NCBI GenBank assembly: GCA_004020315.1
Contig: SAQG01000004.1
Location: 154,722 to 218,721, forward strand
DNA length: 64,000 nt
From: Mesorhizobium sp.
Lineage (GTDB): Bacteria > Pseudomonadota > Alphaproteobacteria > Rhizobiales > Rhizobiaceae
Direction: 5' to 3'
Position 1 is the first letter of the stretch. Every line of letters starts with the position of its first letter. The notes beneath the pieces are model-generated. The model was not told where the DNA came from. It did no database searches and was given only the letters and a program-made list of their open reading frames with translations. This document shows, piece by piece, positions 18,534-27,205 of this stretch. The position numbers were made by a program, and so were the translations under genes.

Positions 18534-19529
18534 ATCGACCGGCTTGATCCTGCCCAGCGGGATAAAACCGAGCGAGGCCTTGCCCCCGACGATCTTGAGC
18601 GGCATCGACGGTTCGTTGCCAAGCAGCGCCAGCCCGGCAAAGCCTGTTTTGATCTGGCTCTTCTGCTCGGGAATGGCCTTGCCGAGGATTGCCGCCACGG
18701 CCTTGGGGTCGCTGAGCTTGATCATCAGGTCGGCGTCGATCAGTCCGTCGACATCGACCGACACCGGTCCGGAAACGGTAATGCGCGCGGTCCCCGAGGA
18801 CAGATCGAGCTTGCCGATATCCACCGCCTGGCCACGCAGGCTCTTTGCCTGTGTCTTGATCAGCGCCACGCCGTTCTTCAACGTCACGTCGCCACTGCCG
18901 TCGAGCGGCGGCAGCACGCGGCCATCGATGGCATCCGGTTCGATTTCGAGATTGGTGAAACTCCCGGCATAGTCGATGTCCTGACCGTTCGGGCGCAGTT
19001 GTCCGGTCGCTGTCCCGGCGCTGAACAGCTCGACCGGGTCTGTGCCATCGGCCGGATCGGTCTGGGCTGACAGGCTCTCTGCCTCCAGTGAAACACGCCG
19101 GGGCAGGGGCCAGGACAATTTGACGTTCGCTCGCAGATTGTCCCAGTCGATCCACAGCGGCGCCATCCCCGGCAGGGAGGTCCTGAGCGGGCCCCGCAGG
19201 TCGGCGCCAGGCGACAGGATCTGAGTGATGTGCGTGACTGCGTTGAGGCTGCCCAGCGAGGCGGCGACGTTCCTGGTGTCGTCCTGATAAGCCAGGCTGT
19301 CGCAGGAAACGGCGAAGCTCAGCGGATAGCCGCTGACCGTGAGATTGACGCAGTCCGCCTCGATGCCCTCGCCATTGAGCTCGGCCACCGCTTCGTCGGC
19401 TTCGCTCTTGACCTTGTCCGCCAGGTAGAACCAGCCGGCGCTGTAGAGGCCGAACAGCACGACGACGAAAGCGGCAAGCCAGAACAGCCGGCGGAGAAAA
19501 TTCGGCGGACGCTCGTCACTTGACGTCAT
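18531..19529 (-). CDS. DUF2125 protein with N-terminal membrane anchor
   Basis: A 332-residue protein with one transmembrane helix (about residues 13-32, LFWLAAFVVVLFGLYSAGWF) and a large periplasmic part made of repeating beta strands. It matches DUF2125 (PF09898), a Rhizobiales family of unknown function. The ATG at 19529 (MTSSDERPPNFLRR) precedes the anchor directly; the 35-codon extension upstream is not convincing. It is divergent from the ChaC-like gene. Its repeated strand composition (TLKNGVALIKTQA, DIGKLDLSSGTARITVSG) resembles lipid-transport or AsmA-type folds, which is inference only. Confidence 0.88.
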   Translation of the reverse strand: MTSSDERPPNFLRRLFWLAAFVVVLFGLYSAGWFYLADKVKSEADEAVAELNGEGIEADCVNLTVSGYPLSFAVSCDSLAYQDDTRNVAASLGSLNAVTHITQILSPGADLRGPLRTSLPGMAPLWIDWDNLRANVKLSWPLPRRVSLEAESLSAQTDPADGTDPVELFSAGTATGQLRPNGQDIDYAGSFTNLEIEPDAIDGRVLPPLDGSGDVTLKNGVALIKTQAKSLRGQAVDIGKLDLSSGTARITVSGPVSVDVDGLIDADLMIKLSDPKAVAAILGKAIPEQKSQIKTGFAGLALLGNEPSMPLKIVGGKASLGFIPLGRIKPVD

Positions 19530-19648
19530 GCTACGGCTCTCGCTAGCGCGTGTTGCAGAGGGGACTGTCGTTTCCGGCAACATCAGGTAGACGGAGACGG
19601 ATTGAAAAACACCGATTCCAGTGCGGTGCCGCAACCAGGCTTGGCGAT

Positions 19649-20212
19649 ATGGGCGATTTTTGGGTCTTTGGCTACGGTTCGCTGATCTGGCGGCCAGGAT
19701 TTGCGCATGTCGAGACGCGGCGCGCCCGCCTCCATGGCTATCGCCGGTCGCTGTGCGTCTATTCTTTCGTGCATCGCGGCACGCGCGAACGGCCCGGCCT
19801 GGTGCTCGGCCTCGACCGTGGCGGCTCCTGCATCGGGCTGGCTTTCCGCGTCCCCGGCGATCTGCGCAACGAGGTCATCACCTACCTGCGCGAGCGCGAG
19901 CTGGTCACCAATGTCTATCTCGAGCGCATGCTTAGCATTCGCCTCGACAATGACGATAAGGGTGGTGGCGAGAAAGGTGGCGGCGCGTCGGACGCGGGCG
20001 AGACGGTCTCGGCGGTCGCCTACGTCGTCGACCGTACCCACGAGCAATATGCCGGTGCGCTCGATGCAGCCGATGCCGCGACAGTCGTTCGCGGCGCGGT
20101 CGGCCAGTCGGGAAAGAACGAGGACTACGTGCTCAGCACGCTGGAGCACCTCGAGGCGCTGGGGATCCGCGACCACTGGCTGGAAGAGGTAGCGAAACGG
20201 ATCGGGTCGTGA
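19649..20212 (+). CDS. ChaC-like glutathione-specific gamma-glutamylcyclotransferase
   Basis: A 187-residue protein of the ChaC/GGCT fold. The substrate-binding FGYGSLIW lies at residues 7-14 and a conserved HRGTRERPGLVLGLD segment follows. Family enzymes cleave the gamma-glutamyl group of glutathione to give 5-oxoproline and Cys-Gly. An insert of Gly/Lys/Asp-rich sequence (about residues 107-124) between the two halves looks like a flexible loop. The start ATG has a modest upstream purine stretch. The gene neighbours DUF2125 and, beyond an accessory block, plsC. Confidence 0.9.
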   Translation: MGDFWVFGYGSLIWRPGFAHVETRRARLHGYRRSLCVYSFVHRGTRERPGLVLGLDRGGSCIGLAFRVPGDLRNEVITYLRERELVTNVYLERMLSIRLDNDDKGGGEKGGGASDAGETVSAVAYVVDRTHEQYAGALDAADAATVVRGAVGQSGKNEDYVLSTLEHLEALGIRDHWLEEVAKRIGS

Positions 20213-20221
20213 TCACTTTCA

Positions 20222-20266
20222 TTGTTTGACGATGGTCTCCCACTTTTCGGGATCATGGTCCGGCTA
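20222..20266. repeat. Degenerate GATCATGGTC palindrome
   Basis: TTTGACGATGGTCTCCCACTTTTCGGGATCATGGTC is the decayed counterpart of the 37922-37989 repeat with a shortened left half. It fills the gap between the convergent ChaC-like and MDR reductase genes and reaches the reductase stop codon. Confidence 0.5.
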
Positions 20267-21244
20267 CATCCTGAAAATCTGCTTTCCGAGATCGGCGCGA
20301 TCCAGGCTGTTTGTCACGGCGAGCTCAAACTCCGCCAGCCGATGGATGCCGCCGACAGGGACATGGAAATCGGGTTGGCCGAAGATGTCGACAATCTCGC
20401 GCAGCACTGGCCGATCGGCTTCGACAGGCGGCGAAAAGAAGTAGCGGTAGATATTTGCCCGGATCTCGACGCCGCTCAGCAGCACGTCGAAATTGTGCAG
20501 CTCGAACCGCTCGGTGCTCATGCCGCCATTGATGACCATCTGACCGCCCATCGCCAAGGTGCGGATCAATTCGCCACTGACGGGTCCGCCGACATTGTCG
20601 ATGATCCCGTTCAGCCCGGCGCCGCCGGTCATATCCATGACCGCTTCCCTGACACCGAGTTTCAAACCCGACAGATCGAGGATGGCGGTGGCACCAAGTG
20701 CCTTCAGGTCCAGCCTGTCGTGAGAGCGACGCACGAGCGCGATCACGTTGATGCCGCGCCGTTGGGCGAACTGCATCACCATCGTCGAAACCGATGAGTA
20801 GCCGGCCGTGACGGCCAGCCACTGTCCAGGCTGCACACGCGAATCCGCCAGCAGGCCCCAGGCGGTGATGGGGTTCACCATCTGCCCGGCGCGTTCGACC
20901 GGATAGTCGGCGGGCAGCGGGATCACCCATTCGGCCGGAACGGCCGCATATTCGGCCCAGCTGTTGTAGTAGCTGAATGCGACAAGCGTGCCCGGTTTTA
21001 AAGCGACGTTCGCGCCCACGGCCTCGACAATGCCGGCGCCATGGTTTCCGGCGATCTGCCGGGGAAAATGCGGCTTCTTCGGTTCGGGATAGAGGTTCTG
21101 GATGAACAGGAAGTCGCCAGGGTTGACCGAGGCGGAGACCATCCTGACAAGCACCTCGCCGTCGCCAATTCGCGGCATGGGCACATCGTGCAGATAGAGC
21201 ACATCGCGCGGCGAGCCGATTGCGTCGAATACGATTGCTTTCAT
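20264..21244 (-). CDS. MDR-family NAD(P)H-dependent oxidoreductase
   Basis: A 326-residue medium-chain dehydrogenase/reductase. The N-terminal GroES-like part has SVNPGDFLFIQNLYP and GNHGAGIVEAVG. The Rossmann part has a modified nucleotide loop (TAGYSSVSTMVMQFA). I do not see the structural-zinc cysteine cluster, so a quinone reductase or enoyl-thioester reductase is more likely than an alcohol dehydrogenase. I start at ATG 21244. It is divergent from a GlxA-type regulator, and a perfect palindrome lies between them, suggesting regulation by that protein. Confidence 0.87.
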   Translation of the reverse strand: MKAIVFDAIGSPRDVLYLHDVPMPRIGDGEVLVRMVSASVNPGDFLFIQNLYPEPKKPHFPRQIAGNHGAGIVEAVGANVALKPGTLVAFSYYNSWAEYAAVPAEWVIPLPADYPVERAGQMVNPITAWGLLADSRVQPGQWLAVTAGYSSVSTMVMQFAQRRGINVIALVRRSHDRLDLKALGATAILDLSGLKLGVREAVMDMTGGAGLNGIIDNVGGPVSGELIRTLAMGGQMVINGGMSTERFELHNFDVLLSGVEIRANIYRYFFSPPVEADRPVLREIVDIFGQPDFHVPVGGIHRLAEFELAVTNSLDRADLGKQIFRM

Positions 21245-21303
21245 GGCGGTCTCCAATAGCGGGCGATCTGGGGCAAGCAGCCTGGACATTCATCAGATTG
21301 CAG

Positions 21304-21323
21304 CACCGATGTTTGCATCGGTG
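21304..21323. promoter_or_regulatory. Perfect palindrome in the reductase/glxA divergent region
   Basis: CACCGATG and CATCGGTG are separated by TTTG, 60 bases upstream of the reductase start and about 90 upstream of the regulator start. Position and symmetry fit an operator. Nearby AGATT/AATCT (around 21362-21376) and GGCA/TGCC half-sites give further imperfect symmetry before the regulator gene. Confidence 0.45.
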
Positions 21324-21414
21324 TCGCGGACCCTAAGCTCGCTGGCAAAAATCGGAATTGGCAGATTTGACAATCTATGTGCTAAACTTGCCATAGCTGT
21401 TAAAAGGAGGCATC

Positions 21415-22383
21415 TTGGGCAATCGTCCTGTCCACACCGTGATCTGGCTGCCGTCGACCTTCTATTCGGCCGTCGCCGCGACGCTTGTCGAAATGTTCGA
21501 ACTGGTGAACACCATTCGCGGCGCGCCGGCGATTTCCTTCGAATTCGTGGCACGGCAGGCCGACGCCACGACGACGTCTGGAATTTCCTTTCACACCAGA
21601 CGCGAACCCTCGCAACGCATGGACCTGCTGGTCCTGCTGGCCATGCCCGGCATGCAAATCCCGGAGCTTGTTGCCGCGCTGGAGGAAGAGAGCCGCCACG
21701 CCGCGCCGCTTATCGCAAGCGCGCGGCGCGACGGCGCCATCATCGCCGCGCATTGCGGGGCCGGATACTTCATGGCAGACGCCGGTCTTCTCGACCGAAA
21801 GCGCGCGACGATCTCCTGGTGGCTGAAGACCGATGCCCAGCGCCGCTTTCCGAAGGTGCGTTGGGACGCTTCGCGTGTGCTGATCGGGGACGGACGGATC
21901 TATACTTGCGGCGGCGGTTTTTCAGGCCTGGAGCTCGGCAAGGCACTTCTGCGGGATCTTGGCTTCGCCAGGGAGGAGCGCCTGGTTCGCAAATTGCTGG
22001 TGCTGCCGCCGTCGCGGCAGATCCAGACACCCTACGAGTTCCCTCTCGCCGATCTGCTGCCTTCGCAAGAGCCGTTCCGCGACCGGATAGAAGCCTTGTC
22101 CAGAAAGCAGCTCAAGGCGCTCGACCTTGCCTTCCTCGGCGCGCAACTCGGTCTGTCACCGCGAACGCTGGCGCGTCGGTTTTCCGATGAATTGCACACC
22201 ACTCCCGGCCGGTGGATCCAGGACCGGCGCCTTGAGGCCGCGAAGGCGCTTCTTGAAAGCACCAAACTCGGTATTTCGGAAATATGTTACCAGGTCGGAT
22301 ACCGGGATACGGCCTCATTCAGCCGGCTTTTCAACCGCGTGATCGGACTGCCGCCGGGTGAATACCGGCGCCAGAGCCAGTAG
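21415..22383 (+). CDS. GlxA-family AraC-type transcriptional regulator
   Basis: A 322-residue regulator with an N-terminal DJ-1/PfpI-like sensing domain and a C-terminal AraC helix-turn-helix pair (about residues 220-318, including LGLSPRTLARRF and ISEICYQVGYRDTASFSRLF). It starts with TTG at 21415, directed by a strong AGGAGG site at 21405-21410 only four bases away. The divergent reductase and the downstream aldo/keto reductase are its likely targets, so a carbonyl or aldehyde signal is plausible, as inference. Confidence 0.9.
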   Translation: MGNRPVHTVIWLPSTFYSAVAATLVEMFELVNTIRGAPAISFEFVARQADATTTSGISFHTRREPSQRMDLLVLLAMPGMQIPELVAALEEESRHAAPLIASARRDGAIIAAHCGAGYFMADAGLLDRKRATISWWLKTDAQRRFPKVRWDASRVLIGDGRIYTCGGGFSGLELGKALLRDLGFAREERLVRKLLVLPPSRQIQTPYEFPLADLLPSQEPFRDRIEALSRKQLKALDLAFLGAQLGLSPRTLARRFSDELHTTPGRWIQDRRLEAAKALLESTKLGISEICYQVGYRDTASFSRLFNRVIGLPPGEYRRQSQ

Positions 22384-22535
22384 ACATCGGCTGGACTTAG
22401 AGCGCGGCGGATCGCGCGCTTGTGAAGCACTGGTCTGTCGGAAAGGGCGGCCAGGCCTTTGACCTCGGCGCGGCAAGACCTAGGTTAAGCGAGGGCTTTT
22501 CGCCCGCTCCTTTCCATTCCCCACGGAGATCAGTC

Positions 22536-23483
22536 TTGCAGAAACGTCGTCTCGGTCAAACCGACCTGTCCATCGCGCCGCTCGTTCTGGGTGGCAACGT
22601 CTTCGGCTGGACCGCCGACGAGAAAACCTCTTTCGACCTGCTCGACCGGTTCGTCGGCGCCGGCCTCAACGCCATCGACACGGCCGATTCCTATTCGCGC
22701 TGGGCTCCCGGCAACAAGGGGGGCGAATCCGAAACCATCATCGGCAAATGGATGAAGAGCCGCGGCAATCGCGACAAGGTCGTGGTGATCACCAAGGTCG
22801 GGTCGGACATGGGACAGGGCAGGAAAGATCTCTCCGCGGCCTATATCGAAAAGGCGATCGATGCGTCGCTGAAGCGGCTGCAGACCGATGTCGTCGATCT
22901 CTATCTGTCGCACTGGCCGGACCCGACCACCCCCTACGAGGAAACGCTCGGCGCCTACCAGAAGCTGCTCGACAAGGGCAAGATCCGCTACGTCGGCGCC
23001 TCCAATCTCGACGCCGGCCAGTTGCGCGCCGCGCTCGACGTGGCAAGTCTGCGGGGCCTGCCGCGCTACGCAGTGCTGCAGCCGGAGTACAATCTCTACG
23101 ATCGCGCCTCTTTCGATGGGCCGCTCCGCGATCTGTGCATGGCAGAGGATATCGGCGTCATCACCTATTTCAGCCTCGCCAAGGGGTTTTTGAGCGGCAA
23201 GTACCGCAGCGAAACCGATCTCGGCAAAAGCGCGCGTGGCGACGGCGTGAAGGGCTATCTCAACGCCCGCGGCATGCGCATCCTGGCAGCACTCGACGCC
23301 GTGTCGGCGCGTCACTCGGCCAAGCAGGCGGAAGTGGCGCTCGCCTGGGTGATCGCGCGGCCCGGCGTCACCGCGCCGATCGCCAGCGCCACGAAGCTGG
23401 ACCAGGTCGATAGCCTCGTCCGCGCCGCATCATTGAGCCTCAGTCCGGACGATATCGCCGAGCTCGACAGTACGAGTGCATAG
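22536..23483 (+). CDS. Aldo/keto reductase
   Basis: A 315-residue TIM-barrel NADPH-dependent aldo/keto reductase. The catalytic tetrad is in place: Asp48 and Tyr53 in AIDTADSYSRW, Lys87 in ITKVG and His126 in LYLSHWPD. It probably reduces aldehydes or ketones; substrate unknown. The family N terminus (QKRRLGQTDLSIAPLVLGGN) begins exactly at a TTG at 22536 with a GGAG ribosome binding site, so I use that start rather than one upstream. It follows the GlxA regulator in the same direction after 152 bases. Confidence 0.92.
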   Translation: MQKRRLGQTDLSIAPLVLGGNVFGWTADEKTSFDLLDRFVGAGLNAIDTADSYSRWAPGNKGGESETIIGKWMKSRGNRDKVVVITKVGSDMGQGRKDLSAAYIEKAIDASLKRLQTDVVDLYLSHWPDPTTPYEETLGAYQKLLDKGKIRYVGASNLDAGQLRAALDVASLRGLPRYAVLQPEYNLYDRASFDGPLRDLCMAEDIGVITYFSLAKGFLSGKYRSETDLGKSARGDGVKGYLNARGMRILAALDAVSARHSAKQAEVALAWVIARPGVTAPIASATKLDQVDSLVRAASLSLSPDDIAELDSTSA

Positions 23484-23574
23484 AAGCCGGCGCCAAGCGG
23501 CGGCCTGCTCAAACAGCGCCAGGGGCCGTGCGCGGCGGCGGCGGTTTGACGATCTTACCGGTCAAGCAGATGAT

Positions 23575-24369
23575 TCAGGCCGGGGCATCGAAGCCCAGTT
23601 CCCTCAGCCGCTTCACCGCCGTCGGCGGCAGGGGCGGCGGGTTCGGCGCGCGGGAGGCCTCGATGAGCAGCTGGTCGCAGGCGGCTTCCGTCTCGCCGAT
23701 CAGCCGTTCCATGAATTCCTCCTTGCCCAACCCCGCCGGGATCGGCGGCAGGAAGCGGGCCTTGATCGTGCCGGGATAGCGCAGGAATTTCCGGCGCGGC
23801 CAGTAGAGGCCGGCGACATGGGCAACCGGCACCACCGGAACGCCAAGCTGGGTGTAGAGCTCGACGATGCCGTATTTGTAGGCCGGCTCGTCGCCCGGCG
23901 CTCGCCGCGTGCCCTCGGGGTAGATGATCAGCTGGCGGGGATTGCGCGCCAGCTCCTGCCTGGTCGCGGCGACCACCGCTTTCAGCGCCTTCGAGCGGCT
24001 GCCGCGGTCGACCGGGATCATCCGCATTTTCAGGATGTACCAGCCGAAGAACGGGATCCAGGTCAGTTCCCGCTTCAGGATGTAGATCGGATCCTGCAGG
24101 AAGGGGAAGAAGGCGATCGCGTCCCAAAAGGACTGGTGCTTCGGCGCCAGGATGAAGGAACCCTCGGGCAGGTCTTCCTGGCCGGTGATCTCGCTTTTGG
24201 TGCCGGCGATCTTGTCGTAGAGCCACATGCTGGTGCGCGACCAGAATTTCGGCACGAACCAGGCGCGGTGGCGCGGCGACAGGAAATAGTACGGGGTCCA
24301 GAGGATCATCTGGACGATCAGATTGACGTAGAAGACGAAGTTGAACGCCAGCGAGCGGACATAAAGCAT
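23575..24369 (-). CDS. plsC: 1-acyl-sn-glycerol-3-phosphate acyltransferase
   Basis: A 264-residue membrane-associated acyltransferase. The catalytic H(X4)D motif is HQSFWD (His78-Asp83) and the phosphate-binding motif is EGTR (153-156). It transfers a second acyl chain to lysophosphatidic acid in phospholipid synthesis. An N-terminal hydrophobic segment (FNFVFYVNLIVQMILW) anchors it. In related genomes it follows ydcF behind ftsE-ftsX; here about 2.8 kb of LysR and redox genes separates them. Confidence 0.94.
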   Translation of the reverse strand: MLYVRSLAFNFVFYVNLIVQMILWTPYYFLSPRHRAWFVPKFWSRTSMWLYDKIAGTKSEITGQEDLPEGSFILAPKHQSFWDAIAFFPFLQDPIYILKRELTWIPFFGWYILKMRMIPVDRGSRSKALKAVVAATRQELARNPRQLIIYPEGTRRAPGDEPAYKYGIVELYTQLGVPVVPVAHVAGLYWPRRKFLRYPGTIKARFLPPIPAGLGKEEFMERLIGETEAACDQLLIEASRAPNPPPLPPTAVKRLRELGFDAPA

Positions 24370-24448
24370 GCAGGAAGAGCCCGGTGAGGAGGTGTGCGTT
24401 GGTTACACCAAGCGCGGGCAAAAAGGAAACGGTGCGATGGCCCGTTCG

Positions 24449-25360
24449 TCAGGCCTGCCATGTCGCTTGCACCAGCCGTTTCTTCAGGCGTGGGGCGGCG
24501 AAGTCGAGGAACGCACGCAGTTTCACCGGCAGCAGACCCTGGCCGGCATGCACGAGACTGACCGGCCATGGCTGCGGCTCGAATGCCTCCAGCACGGTTC
24601 GGAGTGTGCCCGACCGCACCGCAGCTGTGATCTGGTAGGAAAGCACCCTCGTCAACCCGACGCCGGCAATCGCGGCATCGACCGCCGCTTCCGCGGTGTT
24701 GACCCGAAGCCGTGAGCGGATCGGAACGGTGAGGTCGGTCTTGCCGGTGGCAAAAGTCCATGCGGCGGGAGCGGTGAGCCCCTCGAAGGTGATGCAGCTG
24801 TGTGCCGCAAGGTCTTGCGGGGTCTCCGGCGTGCCGTGCTCGGCCAGATAGGCCGGGCTCGCGCAAACAACGCGCCGGATCGAACCGATGCGGGTAGCGA
24901 CCAGGCTCGAGTCGGGAAGCTCGCCTATGCGGACGGCGAGATCGATGTGCTCTTCGGTCAACTGGGTTAACCGGTCCGCGAGCATCAGGCGGATAGCCAC
25001 GTCAGGGTAGGCGGCGAGGAAGCCGGTGACGACCGGCAGCACATGCAGGCGGCCAAAGACGATTGGTGCGGTGATGATCAGTTCGCCCGTCGGGGCGCTG
25101 TATTCGCCGGCGGCGGTCCGCTCCGCCTCGCCGACCTCGTCGAGAATGCGACGGCAGGCAGCGAGGTAGGCGTGACCCGCGTCGGTCAGCGTCAGCTGCC
25201 GCGTCGAGCGGTTGAGGAGACGCGTCTTCAGATGCCGCTCCAGGTCGGAGACCTTGCGGCTGACCGTTGCAAGCGGGATGCCGAAACGGCGCCCGGCGGC
25301 CGAAAGGCTGCCGGCCTCCACTGCGGCGACGAAAAGCGACATGGCCTCGAGGCGATCCAT
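24449..25360 (-). CDS. LysR-family transcriptional regulator
   Basis: A 303-residue LysR regulator. The N-terminal winged helix-turn-helix (MDRLEAMSLFVAAVEAGSLS to about residue 62) is of the single-transcription-unit CrgA/aaeR-like group, followed by an effector domain with TGELIITAPIVFGRLHVLPVV. I chose ATG 25360. It is divergent from the carboxymuconolactone decarboxylase operon and is its likely regulator. The intergenic sequence holds ATCT-N9-AGAT and a duplicated GAAA(G)ATGGAAGG motif. Confidence 0.92.
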   Translation of the reverse strand: MDRLEAMSLFVAAVEAGSLSAAGRRFGIPLATVSRKVSDLERHLKTRLLNRSTRQLTLTDAGHAYLAACRRILDEVGEAERTAAGEYSAPTGELIITAPIVFGRLHVLPVVTGFLAAYPDVAIRLMLADRLTQLTEEHIDLAVRIGELPDSSLVATRIGSIRRVVCASPAYLAEHGTPETPQDLAAHSCITFEGLTAPAAWTFATGKTDLTVPIRSRLRVNTAEAAVDAAIAGVGLTRVLSYQITAAVRSGTLRTVLEAFEPQPWPVSLVHAGQGLLPVKLRAFLDFAAPRLKKRLVQATWQA

Positions 25361-25370
25361 GCTTCTCCCG

Positions 25371-25423
25371 GAAAATGGAAGGATTGGTTGCACATATGAC
25401 ATCTACATCCGAAAGATGGAAGG
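25371..25423. promoter_or_regulatory. Candidate LysR binding region
   Basis: GAAAATGGAAGG (25371-25382) recurs as GAAAGATGGAAGG (25411-25423). Between them is ATCT-N9-AGAT, a T-N11-A-type arrangement. The location between a divergent LysR gene and its adjacent operon is the usual one for such sites. Confidence 0.35.
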
Positions 25424-25466
25424 GGCTATGTTGGTGGCGAAGCTGATCGACCAGAAGGAAATACCG

Positions 25467-26051
25467 ATGCCCCGTATCCCTACACCCGCGTCCATAGAGG
25501 CCGCGCCTGCTGCGTCGCAGCCGATGTTGCATGCCGTCGAGAAGCAACTCGGCGTCGTGCCAACCCTTTTCAGGCTCGTTTCCAATAGCCCGGCTGCGCT
25601 TGAAGGCTATCTCAGCCTGTCCGGAGCACTTGCCAAGGGCCGCCTGGCCGCGCCGACGCGCGAGCGCATCGCTCTGGCGGTCGCCGAGATCAATGGCTGC
25701 AGTTACTGCCTTTCCGCCCACACCTATCTCGGCAAGAACCTCGCCAAGCTTGACGATGCCGAAATGGTCGCCAACCGCGCGGGCGGGTCCAATGATCCCA
25801 AGGCCGCCGCGGCGGTGCGTTTCGCGGCCAAGATTGCGCGCGACCGCGGCCACATCGGTGACGAGGATCTCAGCGCCGTCCGGCTCGCAGGCTACGACGA
25901 TGCTCAGATCATCGAGATCGTCCAGCATGTCGCTCTCAATGTCTGGACCAACTATCTCAATGAGGTTGCCAGGACGGAGATCGACTTTCCGATAGTTTCT
26001 GCCGCAAGGCAGCCTGAATTCAGCGCCCCAGTGCCATTGGTCGTGGCGTGA
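25467..26051 (+). CDS. Carboxymuconolactone decarboxylase-family (AhpD-like) protein
   Basis: A 194-residue helical protein of the CMD/AhpD group. The redox motif is present: Glu74 and Cys78-Ser-Tyr-Cys81 with His85 ([12 protein letters not shown]). Members act as alkyl-hydroperoxidase-like disulfide reductases rather than decarboxylases. The ATG at 25467 has AAGGAA seven bases before it; longer starts overlap the LysR promoter. It begins a three-gene run with a DUF1348 protein and an FMN-binding PPOX protein, so a small-molecule redox role is likely. Confidence 0.9.
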   Translation: MPRIPTPASIEAAPAASQPMLHAVEKQLGVVPTLFRLVSNSPAALEGYLSLSGALAKGRLAAPTRERIALAVAEINGCSYCLSAHTYLGKNLAKLDDAEMVANRAGGSNDPKAAAAVRFAAKIARDRGHIGDEDLSAVRLAGYDDAQIIEIVQHVALNVWTNYLNEVARTEIDFPIVSAARQPEFSAPVPLVVA

Positions 26052-26071
26052 GCTCGTCGCAAGGAGTTCCC

Positions 26072-26542
26072 ATGTCTGAAAGCCGCCCGCCGCTACCACC
26101 ATTCACCGCCGAGACCGCCGCACAGAAGGCACGCATGGCGGAGGATGCCTGGAACTCCCGTGATCCGGCACGGGTCGCGCTTGCCTACACAATCGACAGC
26201 CGCTGGCGCAACCGTGCCGAGTTCCTGCAAGGGCGCGACGCCATCCAGGCCTTCCTCATGCGCAAATGGGATCGCGAACGCGACTACCGGCTCATCAAGG
26301 AGGTCTGGGCCTTCCGCGACAACCGTATCGCCGTGCGTTTCGCTTATGAATGGCACGACGACAGCGGTTCGTGGTTTCGCAGCTACGGCAACGAGAACTG
26401 GGAGTTCGATGAGCATGGATTGATGCGCTTGCGCATCGCCAGCATCAACGACCTGCCGATCCGCGAGGCCGACCGCAAATATCATTGGCCGCTTGGCCGC
26501 CGGCCGGACGATCATCCCTCCCTATCGGAGCTCGGCCTTTAA
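26072..26542 (+). CDS. DUF1348 / NTF2-like protein
   Basis: A 156-residue protein of the DUF1348 family (PF07080) with an NTF2-like cone fold: [36 protein letters not shown] and [23 protein letters not shown] are characteristic. Members are small cytosolic proteins that may bind hydrophobic ligands; no enzyme activity is agreed. The ATG at 26072 has an AAGGAG ribosome binding site. It lies 20 bases after the AhpD-like gene and 12 bases before the PPOX gene, so the three are one operon. Confidence 0.92.
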   Translation: MSESRPPLPPFTAETAAQKARMAEDAWNSRDPARVALAYTIDSRWRNRAEFLQGRDAIQAFLMRKWDRERDYRLIKEVWAFRDNRIAVRFAYEWHDDSGSWFRSYGNENWEFDEHGLMRLRIASINDLPIREADRKYHWPLGRRPDDHPSLSELGL

Positions 26543-26554
26543 AGGGGGCTTTCC

Positions 26555-27187
26555 ATGAATGCTCACGCCTTCACCAGCGATGTCGCCTTTACGCCAACCG
26601 TCAAGGCGATCCAGGCCCGCAAAGGCTCACGTGATGCCTATGCCCGCGTCGAGGAGCGCGGCGGCTGGCAAGCTGATATCACGCCCGATCTCGCCGCCTT
26701 CATCGAGGCGCAGACCAGCGTCTTCCTGTCGACGGCCAATGGTGAGGGCCAGCCCTACATCCAGCATCGCGGCGGGCCGGCCGGCTTTCTCAAGGTGCTC
26801 GACGAGCGGACGATCGGCTTCGCCGATTTCTCCGGCAACAGGCAATTCATCACCCAGGGCAATCTGGACGACAACCCCCGCGCTTTCCTGTTCCTGATCG
26901 ATTATGCGCACCGGCAGCGCATCAAGATCTGGGGCAGTGCGCGTGTCGTCGAGGACGACGCCGAACTGATGGCGAAGCTGATGCCGGAAGGCTATAAGGC
27001 GCGGCCCGAGCAGATCATCCTTTTCACGGTTTCGGCCTGGGATTCCAATTGCCCGCAGCACATTCCACAGCGTTTCGAAGCGGCCGATGTGGCGGCGGCG
27101 CTGGCCGAGCGGGACAAGCGTATCGAACGTCTCGAACAGGAGATCGCGCGCTTGCGCAGCGCCTCATGCGCCACGGTCAAGGAATGA
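26555..27187 (+). CDS. Pyridoxamine 5'-phosphate oxidase-family flavoprotein
   Basis: A 210-residue split-barrel FMN-binding protein. The barrel runs from about residue 45 (TSVFLSTANGEGQPYIQHRGG) to 165, and a charged C-terminal helix (AALAERDKRIERLEQEIARL) looks like a coiled coil for dimerisation. It is not the vitamin B6 enzyme PdxH; it belongs to the general PPOX group that uses FMN or F420 to reduce unknown substrates. It ends the LysR-flanked operon and is convergent with ydcF, leaving 18 bases between them. Confidence 0.9.
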   Translation: MNAHAFTSDVAFTPTVKAIQARKGSRDAYARVEERGGWQADITPDLAAFIEAQTSVFLSTANGEGQPYIQHRGGPAGFLKVLDERTIGFADFSGNRQFITQGNLDDNPRAFLFLIDYAHRQRIKIWGSARVVEDDAELMAKLMPEGYKARPEQIILFTVSAWDSNCPQHIPQRFEAADVAAALAERDKRIERLEQEIARLRSASCATVKE

Positions 27188-27205
27188 TACCGGGTGCAGA
27201 TCGGC

